Part shown: one piece after another, positions 1-10,631 of the stretch | Position numbering within the stretch: the stretch's first letter is position 1 | Layout: each line of letters begins with the position of its first letter | Source: Perognathus longimembris pacificus | Taxonomy: Eukaryota > Chordata > Mammalia > Rodentia > Heteromyidae | NCBI RefSeq assembly: GCF_023159225.1 | Contig: NC_063172.1 | Coordinates: 61,128,828 to 61,192,827 of the forward strand | Direction of reading: 5' to 3' | Length of the DNA stretch: 64,000 nucleotides | Translations under genes and position numbers: made by a program | Notes under the pieces: model-generated | What the model was told of the DNA's origin: nothing | What the model saw: the letters and a program-made list of their open reading frames with translations, nothing else | Database searches by the model: none

Positions 1-599
1 CGTAGATGAGAAATCATTGGCACAATCTGAATAAGAGCCATAGACCAGATACCCAGCATATGAACGTGAATTTTCTAATTTCGATCCTTTCATGGTGGTT
101 CTGTCTTTGAACACACAGTTGAAGTACTAAGCTATAAAAGGATGTATACGTGTGGCACACATTATTGTCATCCCCTGCTTGTCTTGGCAGGGATGAGGTT
201 GCACAGGTCTGAGAGCAGCATGGCCAACGGGGAAGAACCCAAGCAAGGCAGCTGCCTGAAGAGCAGCCTGGTCTGTCCGTTCACCACAGGTCCCTCGGCA
301 CCACTGCTGCCCTGCTTCCTCCTCTGCCGAGGTCACCAATGATACTTGCAGCAAACGCTTAGTCCATGGCAAGGTCTAGTCCCGCCAGGGTCTTATTCTA
401 CGTCAAGTTGCTTGGAGACCCAGGCTGAGAGAGTGGAGGTTTCACAGCAGAGGATGACCAAAACCAAACCACTCCTTTACTCCATGTGTCATTCCCAGCA
501 ATTCTGTGAGAACTAAGTGACACAGACCAAATCTATAGATAGCTCTGCTTCCTGGGCCATGGAGTGTGCTCAGTAGTGTTATTTGATAGATAGATAGCT
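1..599. other. Low-copy sequence, nothing recognised
   Basis: I see no repeat family, conserved coding frame or RNA gene here. The overlapping open frames near 127-372 are short, lie on opposite strands and have no recognisable similarity. A short GATA run leads into the CA repeat that follows. Confidence 0.5.
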
Positions 600-610
600 A
601 CACACACACA

Positions 611-643
<33 letters not shown>
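600..643. repeat. (CA)n microsatellite
   Basis: About 22 CA units with one CAA interruption, preceded by three GATA units. Confidence 0.95.
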
Positions 644-646
<3 letters not shown>

Positions 647-671
647 ACATACATAGATGATTGATAGTCAT

Positions 672-1060
672 TGTACAATGGAGTTGCCATTTGACAAAGC
701 AGTTTATGAATACAGCAAATCTTGATCTACATCACCCCTTTGAACATTCTCACTCATCCCTCCTACCCTACCCTTGCTCAATTTTCTTAATTTTGTACAA
801 AGTAGTGTTATCTTTCTGATGTAATGTTTTTCATTGTCTTTAAGTAGTTGTACAAAGCAGTTTATGAATACAGTGACTCTTGATCAATGTCACCTCTTTC
901 AACACTCTCACCCATCCCTCCCATCCTCGCCCCTTCCCTCACTTTTTAAATCTTTGTAGGATATATATTGAATTTTTACTGTGTTCCCCACTCCTTTCTC
1001 CTCTTCATTCATCTTCCCCCCTCTGCTTGATTCCACCCCAACCCATTCCAGTGCCTAGTT
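672..1060 (-). repeat. Antisense repeat with a duplicated internal unit, possibly L1 3' region
   Basis: Two related units start near 690 and 845. Both contain CAAAGCAGTTTATGAATACA followed by a C/T-rich stretch with CTCATCCCTCC or CCCATCCCTCCC. The reverse complement of the same unit occurs at 17421-17596, directly after an L1 3' end, so this is an interspersed repeat on the minus strand. The family is not certain. A 3' region of an L1 or a transduced L1 flank is the best guess. Confidence 0.55.
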
Positions 1061-1286
1061 CCTGATGTCTATTTTGTTGAAGTATAATGTTGCACCCCTG
1101 GTCAAGACTCTGTGTTACTCATCTGAACAAGCTACCTGCCTCCACCCTCAGTGTCAAGGACTCACTAATCTCCTGTGGGATTTCATCAACTCATGCTTTG
1201 CACAAGAAACACCCGGATCTCAGAAAGGCTTGAAAATAGAAATAAGCAGGGGAGTTAAAATTTGGTGATGAGTTTAATTAGGGTGT

Positions 1287-1372
1287 GGGGCTGTAGCGCA
1301 GTGGTGAAGTGCTTGCCAAGCATGAACATGGCATGAGTTCAGTCCTTAGCACAGAAAAAAAAAAAAAAGAAA
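1287..1372 (+). mobile_element. ID SINE (tRNA-Ala-derived monomer)
   Basis: It starts GGGGCTGTAGCGCAGTGG (A-box-like), continues with a degraded B box (GAGTTCAGTCC) and ends in an A-rich tail of about 16 bases. This is the classic rodent ID layout without the Geo half. Confidence 0.8.
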
Positions 1373-1538
1373 TTTAGGCTTGGACTTGAGGACCTTTTTC
1401 ATACTATTAGTATTCCTTCTGTGGGACTCTACAAAATGATACGGAAAGAGTTCCGTTCAGTCATGACTATAGTGTAAACATTTTAACCATGGAGTTGGAC
1501 TTTTTTCCAGGAGTATGCTAACACATCTTGTCTGGAAA

Positions 1539-1539
<1 letters not shown>

Positions 1540-1583
<44 letters not shown>
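1540..1583. repeat. (CA)n microsatellite
   Basis: About 21 uninterrupted CA units. Confidence 0.95.
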
Positions 1584-1584
<1 letters not shown>

Positions 1585-1632
1585 ACTGGCACTGTTCCAA
1601 GAAGTCACTTCATGCTAAGGTTTTCCAGAGTA

Positions 1633-1677
1633 GATTTTGATGGAGCAGACTTTGATGGAGCAGACTTTCTTGGTGTT
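1633..1677 (+). repeat. 15-bp tandem repeat, about 2.5 copies
   Basis: Units of the form GAYTTTGATGGAGCA occur twice in a row, and a third copy begins but diverges after GACTTT. It lies in low-copy DNA. The open frame running through it reads as a short DFDGADFDGADF peptide repeat but has no sign of being translated. Confidence 0.7.
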
Positions 1678-1904
1678 GATTCAGAATGGATGGCTGTCTC
1701 ACCAGACTCCTCCCAAACTCAAGGCAAGGATGGCTCATTTTCCAGAATTGCTGTAAGAAAGTACCACAGACTCTCCTCGAAGTCTTGGAGTCTAAAAGTC
1801 TGATGAAGATATAGGTTCTTCCAAGGCATCTCCTGAGTTTGCTGGTGGCTGATGAATGTCTTTCCTGTGTATATAGTCCTAATCTTCTCTCCTTAAAAAG
1901 GACA

Positions 1905-2065
1905 TTGTTCAGTGAGTTAGGACCCATCCTCAATACCCTCATTTTAACTTAATTGCCTCATTAAAGACTCTATCTCCATATACAGTTCCATTCTGTGGCA
2001 CTTAAGCTTAGGATGTCGACATAGGAATTTGGGGGGAGAACACAACTCAACTCTATCAGAAACAG
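1905..2065 (+). repeat. Possible ancient mammalian interspersed repeat
   Basis: The stretch with TTAAAGACTCTATCTCCA, followed by a CATTCTGTGGCACTTAAG-type segment and a GAATTTGGGGGG segment, resembles a common fossil repeat of placental mammals. I cannot name the family with confidence. Confidence 0.4.
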
Positions 2066-3138
2066 AGATAAGAAATAACCCATATAAGCCATCTTCAGTT
2101 CTAGGTATGAACAGTTCTTGGAAATTCACTGAATGTTTAACACCCTGTGTCTATCCTTCCAATGCTCCCACTCTCCTTGGGAATGAGTTCATTCACAAGA
2201 GGATTCATCCTAGAAAACTTTCTAGAACCTTCTCTGGCAAATTCAAGTTCAAAAATTCCTTATTGAACTTGCTCACCACCCCCTTGACATCCCACCCCCT
2301 TGACATCCCCACACAAACAACTCTGCACCGTCATCTTCCATGTAACTCTTCGTATCCAGAGAAGCAAGCCGCTTCATGCATAATGTGTTGGCATCATTGC
2401 TAAATTCAACACCCAGCCAATATGGCTAAGCAACTTGGAAATAATCCATCCTCTTAATAGCTGATATAATTTTAGTACTTTATTTACTATCAACATTGCA
2501 TTTTGCCTTCAGGCCTCATAAAAGAACAGCATTGACAACTTCTAGAAACATATTTGAAATGGCTAACAGAGTACGCAGCTGATGAAATGTTCCCAGGGAG
2601 CCAGGGCCAGAATGAGAAACCAGAGAAAGGAAGACACTAACCCAAGATTAAATCTCTGTGGCCGCCCCCAGATCTCCCTGCCTTGCTCCTGACTTCTGCC
2701 TGAAGAGCTAGGGGCCTGCAGTTTCTACTGGTTTTGAGAGACCTTTATTCTTGATCTCTTTTCATGTCAGTGAAATAGAAATTGAAAATACACTGTGTTC
2801 TCTCCACACTAAACTATAAGGGGCTAGAACACTAAAAATAAATGCTGGTAAAAAGTCAAAATGGACTAGATAAATACAATTTTAAGAATCTAACTTGTCA
2901 AAATCAATTATCCATTGAATGTATTGTTTTTATTCTGATACTGAGTACTAGTTAATAGTTATACCAGATAAAGATGGCCCCGACAGTAAAATGTTTGTTG
3001 TCAACACCATGAGAAGGTTTAGATCTAGATTTCCATTGCTCTTAATCTGTCCTTGCTGATGCTCTGAGCTCTAAACTTCCATACAGTATAACAGACCATG
3101 ACTGGGCCACGCTGGACTCTGTACTTTTACATCAGGAA
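2066..3138. other. Low-copy sequence, nothing recognised
   Basis: Moderately AT-rich. No coding similarity or SINE is visible. A short C-rich direct repeat (CCCCTTGACATCCC twice, near 2280-2310) is the only local structure. Confidence 0.5.
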
Positions 3139-3161
3139 TTGAGTGTCATAAAAACATATGA

Positions 3162-3176
3162 CCACCAGAGGGCAAC
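3162..3176 (+). promoter_or_regulatory. CTCF-like motif
   Basis: CCACCAGAGGGCAAC matches the CTCF core CCASYAGRKGGCRSY at all but one position, and the preceding TGA fits the upstream preference. It lies outside any SINE I can identify. Binding is a prediction from sequence only. Confidence 0.5.
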
Positions 3177-3382
3177 AGAGACCAGATGCTGTGGTGTGTT
3201 TCCTCTAGTCTCAAGGTGCTTCCTCCCCTCAGAGGAAAACCTCTTGAGTTACAGGCGTCTGAGAGAACCCGGGAGTTCACATCCAGAGCCCCCCAGTAGC
3301 AAAACTTTCCCTATCGTGTGTGTGCGATGGTGGACAAGGACTCAAAGCTGCTGGTGTTGAAGGTGGTCCCAGATGACACGTC

Positions 3383-3399
3383 GGGGGGGGGGGGGGGGG
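3383..3399 (+). repeat. G17 homopolymer
   Basis: Seventeen consecutive G followed by CCC. It is prone to length error in assembly and could form G-quadruplex structure. Confidence 0.9.
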
Positions 3400-3822
3400 C
3401 CCTCAGGTACAGGCACCATTGAACAATTCGTAGGCATCAGAAGTGACCAAGCTTGTGAACTGAACTCAGTTTCCAAGACCCCAGGCTCTTTCTGAAATTT
3501 GGGGAACAGGAAACAAGCACCCTGAAGCAGAAGCAGGGACTGTCAGAATACCTAGCCTGGTCAGGACAGAGCAGAAGGCTGACAGGCCAGAGGACAGATT
3601 ATTGGTAAAGAGCAAAAGAGGATTGTGATTGTATTTGTGTTGTGTGTTTGGTGTTCGATCTCTTCTGTGTTACAAATGCAAGAAGGACATACAAGAGGCT
3701 GGCAGGTCGTGTGGACTGCAGTCAGTATCACACAGCACTTATCTCACTGGTACCGTTTGCTATGAAACACCCCAAGACCCCTAAAGTACACCCCCAGCAT
3801 GGCATGAACAAGACCCCAACCT

Positions 3823-4090
3823 GCCAGGCACCAGTGGCTCATGCCTGACATCCTAACTAGTCAAGAGGCTGAGATCTGAGAGCCACAATGCGAGGCCACC
3901 AAAGTCCACGACACTCTTGCCTCCATGAACTAGCCAACAGACAGAAGTGGAGTTATGGCTCAAGTGGTAGAGTGCAAGCCTTGAACACACACACACACAC
4001 ACACACATACACGCACGCACGTGTGTGTGCTAAGCAACAGCACCCAGGCTCTGAGTTCAAGCCCCAGTACCAGCATGGAAAAACAAAAAA
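3823..4090 (+). mobile_element. B1-Geo dimeric SINE with internal CA expansion
   Basis: The 7SL/B1-type head (GCCAGGCACCAGTGGCTCATGCC, shown here as its first half GCCAGGCACCAGTGG) is followed by GAGGCTGAGATCTGAG and a linker. The Geo-type tail then starts at about 3951 (TGGCTCAAGTGGTAGAG). A (CA)n/(CG) tract at about 3985-4026 splits the Geo monomer, which resumes with CACCCAGGCTCTGAGTTCAAGC and an A-rich end. Confidence 0.8.
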
Positions 4091-5317
4091 TCGTGGAACC
4101 AAGACACCACAGGAGCCAGAAGAAAGAATTCTATGAAAGGACACCAGCCAGCCTAGCCCTCCCTCACAGTCAAGGTCACAGACTTCTTGCGTTGGGTAAG
4201 TGGCGTGATGGCTCTGTCCATCAGACCTGGGGGGCGCGGAGAGGAGAAACTTCAGGGGGTGACAGCCTCCCTCCCGGTGGCCCAGTGCTCGGCGCCTGCC
4301 TCCCATCGCTTCCCACACATGGGTTTCCATTCATCTCTGTGACGGACGCCCCCAGCCTGCCTGGAAACTCTGCGTGCGAGCTAATCACTGCAGGGCCTGA
4401 CCTGCGGCTGCTGCTCAGGACTGCTAAGGCGAGCTCTTAGGTGAGCGCGCTGCTCACAGGAGGGCAGCCTTTGATGCGAGCTGAGCAGAAAGTTTGGCGG
4501 AAACTCAACCTCTTAGCACAGATTAGTCAAGAGGAGGAAAGCAGAATGCATTGTGGAAGTTTGCAAGAAGGAGACAAAGATGCCTGTGTTTTGTATTGCT
4601 CAGCTGCCTCGAGAAAATGTCCATTTGTTTTCTTTACACTCCTTTTACATTTTAAGTGGAATCTAGTGAATGTGTCTTTTCACGATTCCCAATTTCTCCA
4701 TTCTCGCTACACCTCATGTTGCCATCTTAATGAAGCATCATTTTTCCACAGGGTGTGGGAACAAAACCTATTTAATGACCCCTGGGAGCAAACACTGGGT
4801 TCTTCAAATACTCCCCTGAATGAAAAACCCCCCACTCCACAATCTACTTCCTCTTTCAAACGCCACTTTGCCAACTACTGCAGACCAATAAACAGGGCTT
4901 TCCTTTACCCTCAAGCCAGGGCCCCTGTGGGGCCTGTCAGCCTGTGGCATCCATGGGAAACCTCCGCTCCCGGCCCACAGCAGCTGCCCTGGGAGGGCGT
5001 GGTGGCACCAGCCTTGGAAAGGGCACAGTGCCCTTGGGAAGATCCATAGCAGGTGTGTGCCCTGCCGCCCAGGGCGTGAGTGTGTGCAGAGACCGCCTCG
5101 GGTCACATGTGAGGAAACAGAGCTCCGAGCTGCTGCAAGGAGAATGTGAACCAACGGAGGATAAGCTGGGTGGTTTCTGTGTGTCGCAGCCACCATGCAA
5201 AGGAAGCATTCCTAGGTTCTTCCAAACTAGAGTTTCTAGAAGCAGTGAAGGGAATGCGCCTTTCAGCAACATCCGTCACAGTCGCGCCAATGCAGGCTGA
5301 CTCCAGGGAAGAACTCA
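4091..5317. other. Low-copy, moderately GC-rich sequence
   Basis: It contains a 202-codon plus-strand opening (4441-5049) and shorter overlapping openings on both strands. None starts at a convincing ATG context or resembles a known protein, and an opening of this length is expected by chance in a 64-kb window read in six frames. No splice-bounded conserved exon is evident. Confidence 0.5.
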
Positions 5318-5445
5318 TCGTAGTAGATGGAGCAGTCTGGAGTCAGAACCAAGTTCAAATCCCAGCTCTGCTGTTTACTATCTCTGTAACTTTGGCAAAC
5401 CAAGTGTTTCTGAGTTCCCTTTCCTGGTCTGGCACTGGGGAAGCA
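5318..5445 (+). mobile_element. MIR SINE fossil
   Basis: GGAGTCAGAACCAAGTTCAAAT, then CCCAGCTCTGCTGTTTACTA and a CTCTGTAACTTTGGCAAAC-type run, then CTGAGTTCCCTTTCCTGGTCTG, follow the MIR core and 3' half in order. The divergence fits a pre-placental insertion. Confidence 0.8.
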
Positions 5446-6279
5446 ATGAGGGTCTCTGTGGTGTTTGTGGTCACGATTGGGCCCTGGAGCTTGCTGGCAC
5501 AACGCACTCCTTCAATTTCATGTCACCATCATCTAGACGTTGGCACGATCCAAGACTGCTGGGTTTGGGTCCCAGAAATCACACTTACAAACTATATGAG
5601 CTCGGGCTCTTCAGGGGCCATGATGTGATAGCACATTCCAGTCGGGAAACAACCATTCTAGGTCTTTCCCAGAAGACAGAATTAAAGGCAGGTGTTAGGA
5701 AAAACCAAGAAGGCAAAATAAAAGAAAAGAGAAATGTCCCCAGAGCAGAAGCGGCTTCAGTCACTGCTGCGGAGCAGTCAGAGCAACAAGGAGCAGGGGC
5801 CTGGGACTTTCCATCTAGTGGGGGGGGGGGAAGGGGGGAAGCTTGGGGTTTGTAATGCCCTTGCGGTGGTAGCTGAAGGTCCTGTTTTGGATTTGAGCTG
5901 CCTTTGAGTTCTGGTAGAAGGTCCCATACCTTCAGGGAAGGCCCAGGGCGATGTCTTGCTGAGAGTAGCTCAAGGGCCGGGATTCGGATATGATTCCTGA
6001 GGGGAGGGAGAGGAAGGTTGGCAGGAAGGGTCCCTGGGGTGGGGGGGGGGGTTGGTGGGGATGGTCAGCGGGCCACCGGAGCAACACGGAGTTATGAGAG
6101 CAAAGTGGATTCCCAACCGCAGGAATGTATGAGAAACCAAGTTGGCAAACAGAACGGAGACCACCTAGAGATAGTTATTGGAAAGATCAAGGAAGGTCAT
6201 CATTTTACAGAGCACAGGAGTCAAGGTCATTCACTAGTAGGAGGTCAAGCAAGGGACCTATCACAGTACAAAGAATTAG
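5446..6279. other. Low-copy sequence with G-rich runs
   Basis: No repeat or gene recognised. G-runs at about 5821-5840 and 6037-6060 are the only notable composition features. Confidence 0.45.
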
Positions 6280-6515
6280 CTGCTGCACTACGCCTCGCTC
6301 ATACCTATAATTGTAGCCAATCAGGAGGCTGATGTCCGAAGGATCTCAGCTTGAAGGTAACCCAAAGTCTCTATAAGTCTCTGCCCCAAAATAACCAGGT
6401 AAAAGCAGAGCTGGCAGTGTGTCTCAAGTGGTAGTCTGATAGCCAAGCAAGCAAGCTGAGCAAGCTTGAAGGCCTTGAGTTCAAAACCTAGTACTGGGGT
6501 GGGGGGGAGAGGGGA
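6280..6515 (+). mobile_element. B1-Geo SINE, diverged
   Basis: The B1-type head (ATACCTATAATTGTAGCC, CAGGAGGCTGATGTCCGAAGG) is followed by a Geo-type tail (GTCTCAAGTGGTAGTCTGATAGCC, then GAGTTCAAAACCTAGTACTGG). Many substitutions and an insertion between the A- and B-box regions suggest an old copy. Confidence 0.65.
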
Positions 6516-7014
6516 AAGGTGTGGATAGAAAGTAGAAAGACAGAAAGGTCCCAGCTTCCCACTTCCCCCTTCTCCCGCCTCCCACCTTGCGTAAGGCAGA
6601 GGTTGGATCTTAGAGCAAACAGGTAAATGGCTAGCACACACAGAGAAATACTCTTCCACTGTCTCCGACACAGAGGAAGCATTTTGTTAGTACTTTCCCT
6701 TGTAATGGTTAGCAACAAAATGTAACAGTCCAAAAGCAGGCTCTTTGCAACAAAAGAGATGCCAGGAACAAACAGAGAGTGTGTGTTTGTGCAAGTCTGC
6801 CTTTCCTTAGCCTCACACAAACATTCCATCTCCAGGGAGCCACTGCTCAGGGTGGGTGGAATGGCAGCCGGAGGGCAGCACGTGACTGGAGAGACACAGA
6901 TGGTTCTCACCCTCGGCCTGCGGCCATCTGCATGTATTGATCATTTACAGTGAACCCTGGAATGGGTTATAAATGGCCCTTGATAGAAAAAAGAAACTCT
7001 AGCCCCCTGCACTG
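6516..7014. other. Low-copy sequence, nothing recognised
   Basis: No repeat family or coding similarity seen. Confidence 0.45.
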
Positions 7015-7120
7015 TCAGGGAACTGATCCTGGAATCAGACTCACAAATGCGCCAGGCGGCCTTCGTTTCTTCACCTATGAAAACATGAATAATGCACTGT
7101 TTCACAAGATAGTGGGGTAG
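7015..7120 (+). mobile_element. MIR SINE fossil, partial
   Basis: CCTGGAATCAGACTCACAAATG and CGTTTCTTCACCTATGAAAACATGAATAATG match the central and 3' parts of MIR with the middle degraded. Confidence 0.5.
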
Positions 7121-7471
7121 ACTGAGCTGCTAGGCAAATGGGGGTTTTGTTTGGATTCTTCAAACAAGACATTTTCCAGATAATGAACAGCCAGGTTCAT
7201 GATGAGGTAGGTTTTCAGTGTAATCCCCCTTTTTTTTTCCAACCATTTTTTCAAGCTCATCCTTTTATTTGCAGCAGGCAGATGGAACCCAATTTGAGCA
7301 AATAACTGTTAAGTTGCTTACTGCAGTACTACCAAAGTAATTCTTCAGGCCAGAAGAGCATATGAAAGCCCCTGAGCTGATGTAATAATAACACATTCTG
7401 TACAATGAGAATTATTACATGTCTTCACAAATCTTAATTGTTGTTGAGTGTTTGTTTGTTTCCTTTTCTTT

Positions 7472-7540
7472 TGTGACAGTAGTGGAGATTGACCTCAGGA
7501 CCTTGCCACATGGGTGCTTCACCGCTCAGCCAAGCCTCCT
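7472..7540 (-). mobile_element. ID SINE, antisense and degraded
   Basis: Read on the minus strand it shows GGCTTGGCTGAGCGGTGAAG, then GGTCCTGAGGTCAATCTCCAC, the ID A- and B-box regions. Confidence 0.6.
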
Positions 7541-7997
7541 CTCCGCCAAGTTCGTCTCCATCGCTGAAGTTGTTATTGTTAACAACAAAATATAACCATC
7601 TAAGATGGTTCTATGCCCTAAAATATAGTAAATATGCACACACAACCAATAGTGCATATTATAAAACATAGTGTCTGGCAATTTACTTGTATACTATGCA
7701 GGTGTATTACCATATAGTTTATTTTTTAAGAAGATAAATTTCCAGCTGCAACGTTTAGTAAGTTTCATATGTTCCTGATTATGTAATTGGAATTCTAATC
7801 ACACAAGTGTGATTGCTTTTAATACTCAGTACTTATAAACAATGAACTACGTTTGATATCTTTACCATGAGAACCTATTCGTGTTTACAGTTTGGGTTTC
7901 TTATTCATTCTTTGATTTTGTTCATTACTGCAAGTCACTGCATTGGGAAATATTCTAAAATCTACTACCGCCACTTTAAAATACTGCAATTCCACCA
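7541..7997. other. AT-rich low-copy sequence
   Basis: No recognisable element between the antisense ID and the next SINE. Confidence 0.45.
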
Positions 7998-8219
7998 GAA
8001 GTCTGTGGTCCCTGCCTGTAATCCTAGCTCCTCTGGAGGCAGAGACTGAGAATTGCTGTGCAAAGCCAGCCTGGGGCAGGAAAGTCTCTAATTTCCAATA
8101 AACCACCAAAACAAAGCAGGCAGAAGTGGCACTGTAGCTCAAGAGGTAGAGCCCTAGCCTTGAGGACAAGAGCTCAGGAACAGCTCACAAGCCCTGAGTT
8201 CAAACCCAGGACTAGATAG
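7998..8219 (+). mobile_element. B1-Geo dimeric SINE
   Basis: Head: CCTGTAATCCTAGCTCCTCTGG to CAAAGCCAGCCTGGGGCAGG. Linker: TTTCCAATAAACCACC. Tail: GTAGCTCAAGAGGTAGAG and CCCTGAGTTCAAACCC. It ends directly in a (TG)n tract in place of an A tail. Confidence 0.8.

Positions 8220-8220
<1 letters not shown>

Positions 8221-8262
<42 letters not shown>
8221..8262. repeat. (TG)n microsatellite at a SINE tail
   Basis: About 20 TG units immediately after the Geo monomer end (ACTAGATAGGAG). Confidence 0.95.
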
Positions 8263-8263
<1 letters not shown>

Positions 8264-8487
8264 AGTGTTTACATATAGTGTTTCCTTCCCACAATCTACT
8301 TTATTACATTGATTTAACAAAGAAGGAGGGGTGTTGGGAGCCTGATTCGGGTGGTAGAGGGCCAGCCAGTGAGTGAAAGAATCAGACCCAGAGGTCAAGT
8401 TCAAGTCTCAGCCCAAAAACAAAACCAACAAAGAGGAAGATATGATCAGACTTCACCTCCAGCATGCGCAGGAATGTCCTCCATCAC

Positions 8488-8502
8488 CCAGCAGGTGGCA
8501 GA
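8488..8502 (+). promoter_or_regulatory. CTCF-like motif
   Basis: CCAGCAGGTGGCAGA matches the CTCF core CCASYAGRKGGCRSY except at the last position. It has the same orientation as the motifs near 3162 and 33637. Confidence 0.5.
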
Positions 8503-8963
8503 GCTGGTTCAAAGTTGGTGAACCAGGCCCAGGTAAGAACAACAACCCCGGCAGCCTGAGAAGGACAGAGACAGCAGTACCCGGGCTGGGTCCAGGGCCA
8601 CAGGAGATGGAGGGTTGGGGCCTGGAGGAGGGACACCCAGGTGGCCAAGCCTATTGCTCAGGAGGGCTGGTGGGGTAATCAGCTCCAGATCTCCATCACT
8701 TCACATTTGCAAATGGTGTCTGGATGGGAACATTTTCAGGAGTAAAGAGAAGCTGCTCGAGGTCAACAGGACTGGGAGATGGACCAAGAAATCAAAACTC
8801 TTTTTTTCCTCTGACATAGAGCTGAAATGGGTGGCAATGAGTGACACTTCCCACCCAGGAACCTAGAGAAAAGGTTGGCCTTGAAGGGCAAAGCCAGTAT
8901 ATCTGAAGAACATGTAGGAGGCTACTCCGGTGTGGTTACTCCAGTGTTCAAAGCTACCTGGAA
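8503..8963. other. Low-copy sequence
   Basis: No repeat or coding similarity recognised before the next SINE. Confidence 0.4.
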
Positions 8964-9170
8964 TGGGCTGGGAATATGGCCTAGTGGCAAAGAGTGCTTG
9001 TCGCCTATACATGAGGCCCTGGGTTCAATTTCCCAGCACCATGTATACAGAAAACGGCCAGAAGTGGCACTGTGGCTCAAGTGGCAGAGTGCTAGCCTTG
9101 AGCAAAAAGAAGCCAGGGACAGTGCTCAGGCCCTGAGTCCAAGCCCTGGGACTGGCAAAAAAAAAAAAAA
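8964..9170 (+). mobile_element. IDL-Geo SINE, older subfamily
   Basis: Left monomer: GGGCTGGGAATATGGCCTAG with B box GGTTCAATTTCC. Right Geo monomer: TGGCTCAAGTGGCAGAGTGC to CCAGGACTGGC-type end. The sequence between the Geo boxes has GAGCAAAAAGAAGCC, the older form. The TSD AAGCTACCTGGAA flanks both sides (about 8951-8963 and 9170-9182), so the boundaries are firm. Confidence 0.92.
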
Positions 9171-9182
9171 AGCTACCTGGAA

Positions 9183-9594
9183 GGCCAGTCTAAGAGACTA
9201 CAGAACTTCCCTAGGAAGGAAGACCTGGAGTAGGATTATAATCAGAAGAGCAGGGATGTGCTCAACTCTGTTGCACTCCATCAGGACATGGTTGGACTTG
9301 CGAGCCCAGCCAGTCTTAACCCTGCAGTCAGCAAACTTTAATGCCCAGAGGGAGCAATGCCCACCACACTGTGCTGAAGGGAAGCCACCAAGCTCCCACA
9401 AACTGGGCCCTGTGGTTAGTGACATGGTTATACAGACAGCCTCAGACGCCATTGTGATTAGAGGTCCAAGTCAGAAAACTCTTTTCCCTTCCTCTCATCC
9501 ATGTTCACCAATAATCTCTTGATTATAATTTTTCCTCACCAGAAACGCTGCCTAGAGAAATGCTGTGTGTGTGTATGTGAGAGTGAAAGAGAGA
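9183..9594. other. Low-copy sequence
   Basis: No element recognised. The 215-codon opening that spans this block starts upstream and reads through the IDL-Geo SINE, so it is not taken as a gene. Confidence 0.45.
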
Positions 9595-9595
9595 C

Positions 9596-9817
9596 AGAGT
9601 ACTGGGACTTGAACTCAGGGCCTGAGCTGTCTGCTCAAAGCTAGAACTCTACCACTTGAACCACAGCTCTATTTCCAGCTTTTTTTTGTTTTCCTGCTTA
9701 ATTGGAGATAAGAATCTGATGAATTTTTCTGCCCAGGATAGCTTCCAACTGCAATCCTCAGACCTCAGTCTCCTGAATAGCTAGAATTGCAAACGTTTAG
9801 CCACTGGACCTGGGTGA
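9596..9817 (-). mobile_element. B1-Geo SINE, antisense
   Basis: It starts with the Geo end in reverse (CTGGGACTTGAACTCAGGGCC), passes CTCTACCACTTGAACCAC and TTAATTGGAGATAAGA, and finishes with the B1 head (CAGTCTCCTGAATAGCTAGA). Confidence 0.8.
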
Positions 9818-10001
9818 AATAGCATGCTTTTATGACTTAAATATCAAACTCAAAAGGACATTACGAGTTCACACTAAATAATACCGTCCCTTTGATTTAT
9901 ACAGCAATCTCTTATCACACTGATGAATGGGAGTCAACCCTAAGAGAACTGGATTCTTAGGAAATATAATGAGTGTTTCCAATGTTCAAAACTTCCAACC
10001 T

Positions 10002-10193
10002 GGGCTGGGAATGCGGTTTAGCAGTAGAGGGCTTGCCTAGTATGCACAAAGCCTTGGGTTCGATTCCTCAGCACCGCATAAACAGAAAAAGCCAGACATG
10101 GTGCTGTGGCTCAAGAGGTAGAATGCTAGTGAGCAAAAGAAGCCAGGGACAGTGCTCAGGCCCTGAGTCCCAAGCCCCAGGACTGGGAAAAAC
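10002..10193 (+). mobile_element. IDL-Geo SINE, older subfamily
   Basis: Left monomer GGGCTGGGAATGCGGTTTAG with B box GGTTCGATTCC. The Geo monomer has a short deletion after AATGCTAG. The imperfect TSD AACTTCCAACCT / AACTTCAAACCT flanks it. Confidence 0.88.
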
Positions 10194-10285
10194 AACAACT
10201 TCAAACCTGAGAGCCTGACCTGGGACAGTGTAGAATGTACAGAAGGCACGGGCCACCTTGAAGGTTCTGCATGTTGAGACAGACC

Positions 10286-10592
10286 GACTGACTAAAAGAT
10301 TTCCTCAGCTTTATTACATGCAATCCTTCAAATTTACACCAATCACAGTCTTAGATGTGCCAATGCGCTTCAAATATTTCCCATTGTAAAACAGCTTGAC
10401 ACCCACATTGTCTCAGGCCATATCTGTGCTGCAGGAAAGGATTTAGCATCTCCAAACTACTATAAGTAAATTCAGTAGCACTAGATATTGAATATGATCT
10501 GCTAGAGCGTAGCTTAGACTTGATGAGTTACAGAAAAATCTAGACAGATTTCTGTGTCGACTCAGCAACATTTACTTCCAAATCAGCCATAG
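10286..10592 (-). pseudogene. Doubtful processed-pseudogene fragment
   Basis: On the minus strand a 32-codon frame ends GVNLKDCM-stop at 10314-10316, and the stop overlaps an AATAAA signal (TTTATT at 10310-10315). Upstream in the same or a shifted frame are a TGA at 10413-10415 and further stops. An ATG opening MADLEVNVAESTQKSV lies at 10590. I do not recognise the parent protein and no clear poly-A tail follows. It could be a broken retrocopy or a chance run. Confidence 0.22.
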
Positions 10593-10631
10593 ACACTGGA
10601 CTGAGACGTTACAGTTTCTTTGTTCTGTTCC

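Noticed and set aside
4441..5049. 202-codon plus-strand open frame
   Set aside because: It begins at a GTG, has no recognisable domain, and overlaps other openings on both strands. One opening of this size is expected by chance in 64 kb read six ways.
8875..9522. 215-codon plus-strand open frame
   Set aside because: It reads straight through an IDL-Geo SINE and its A tail, so the frame is created by the repeat.
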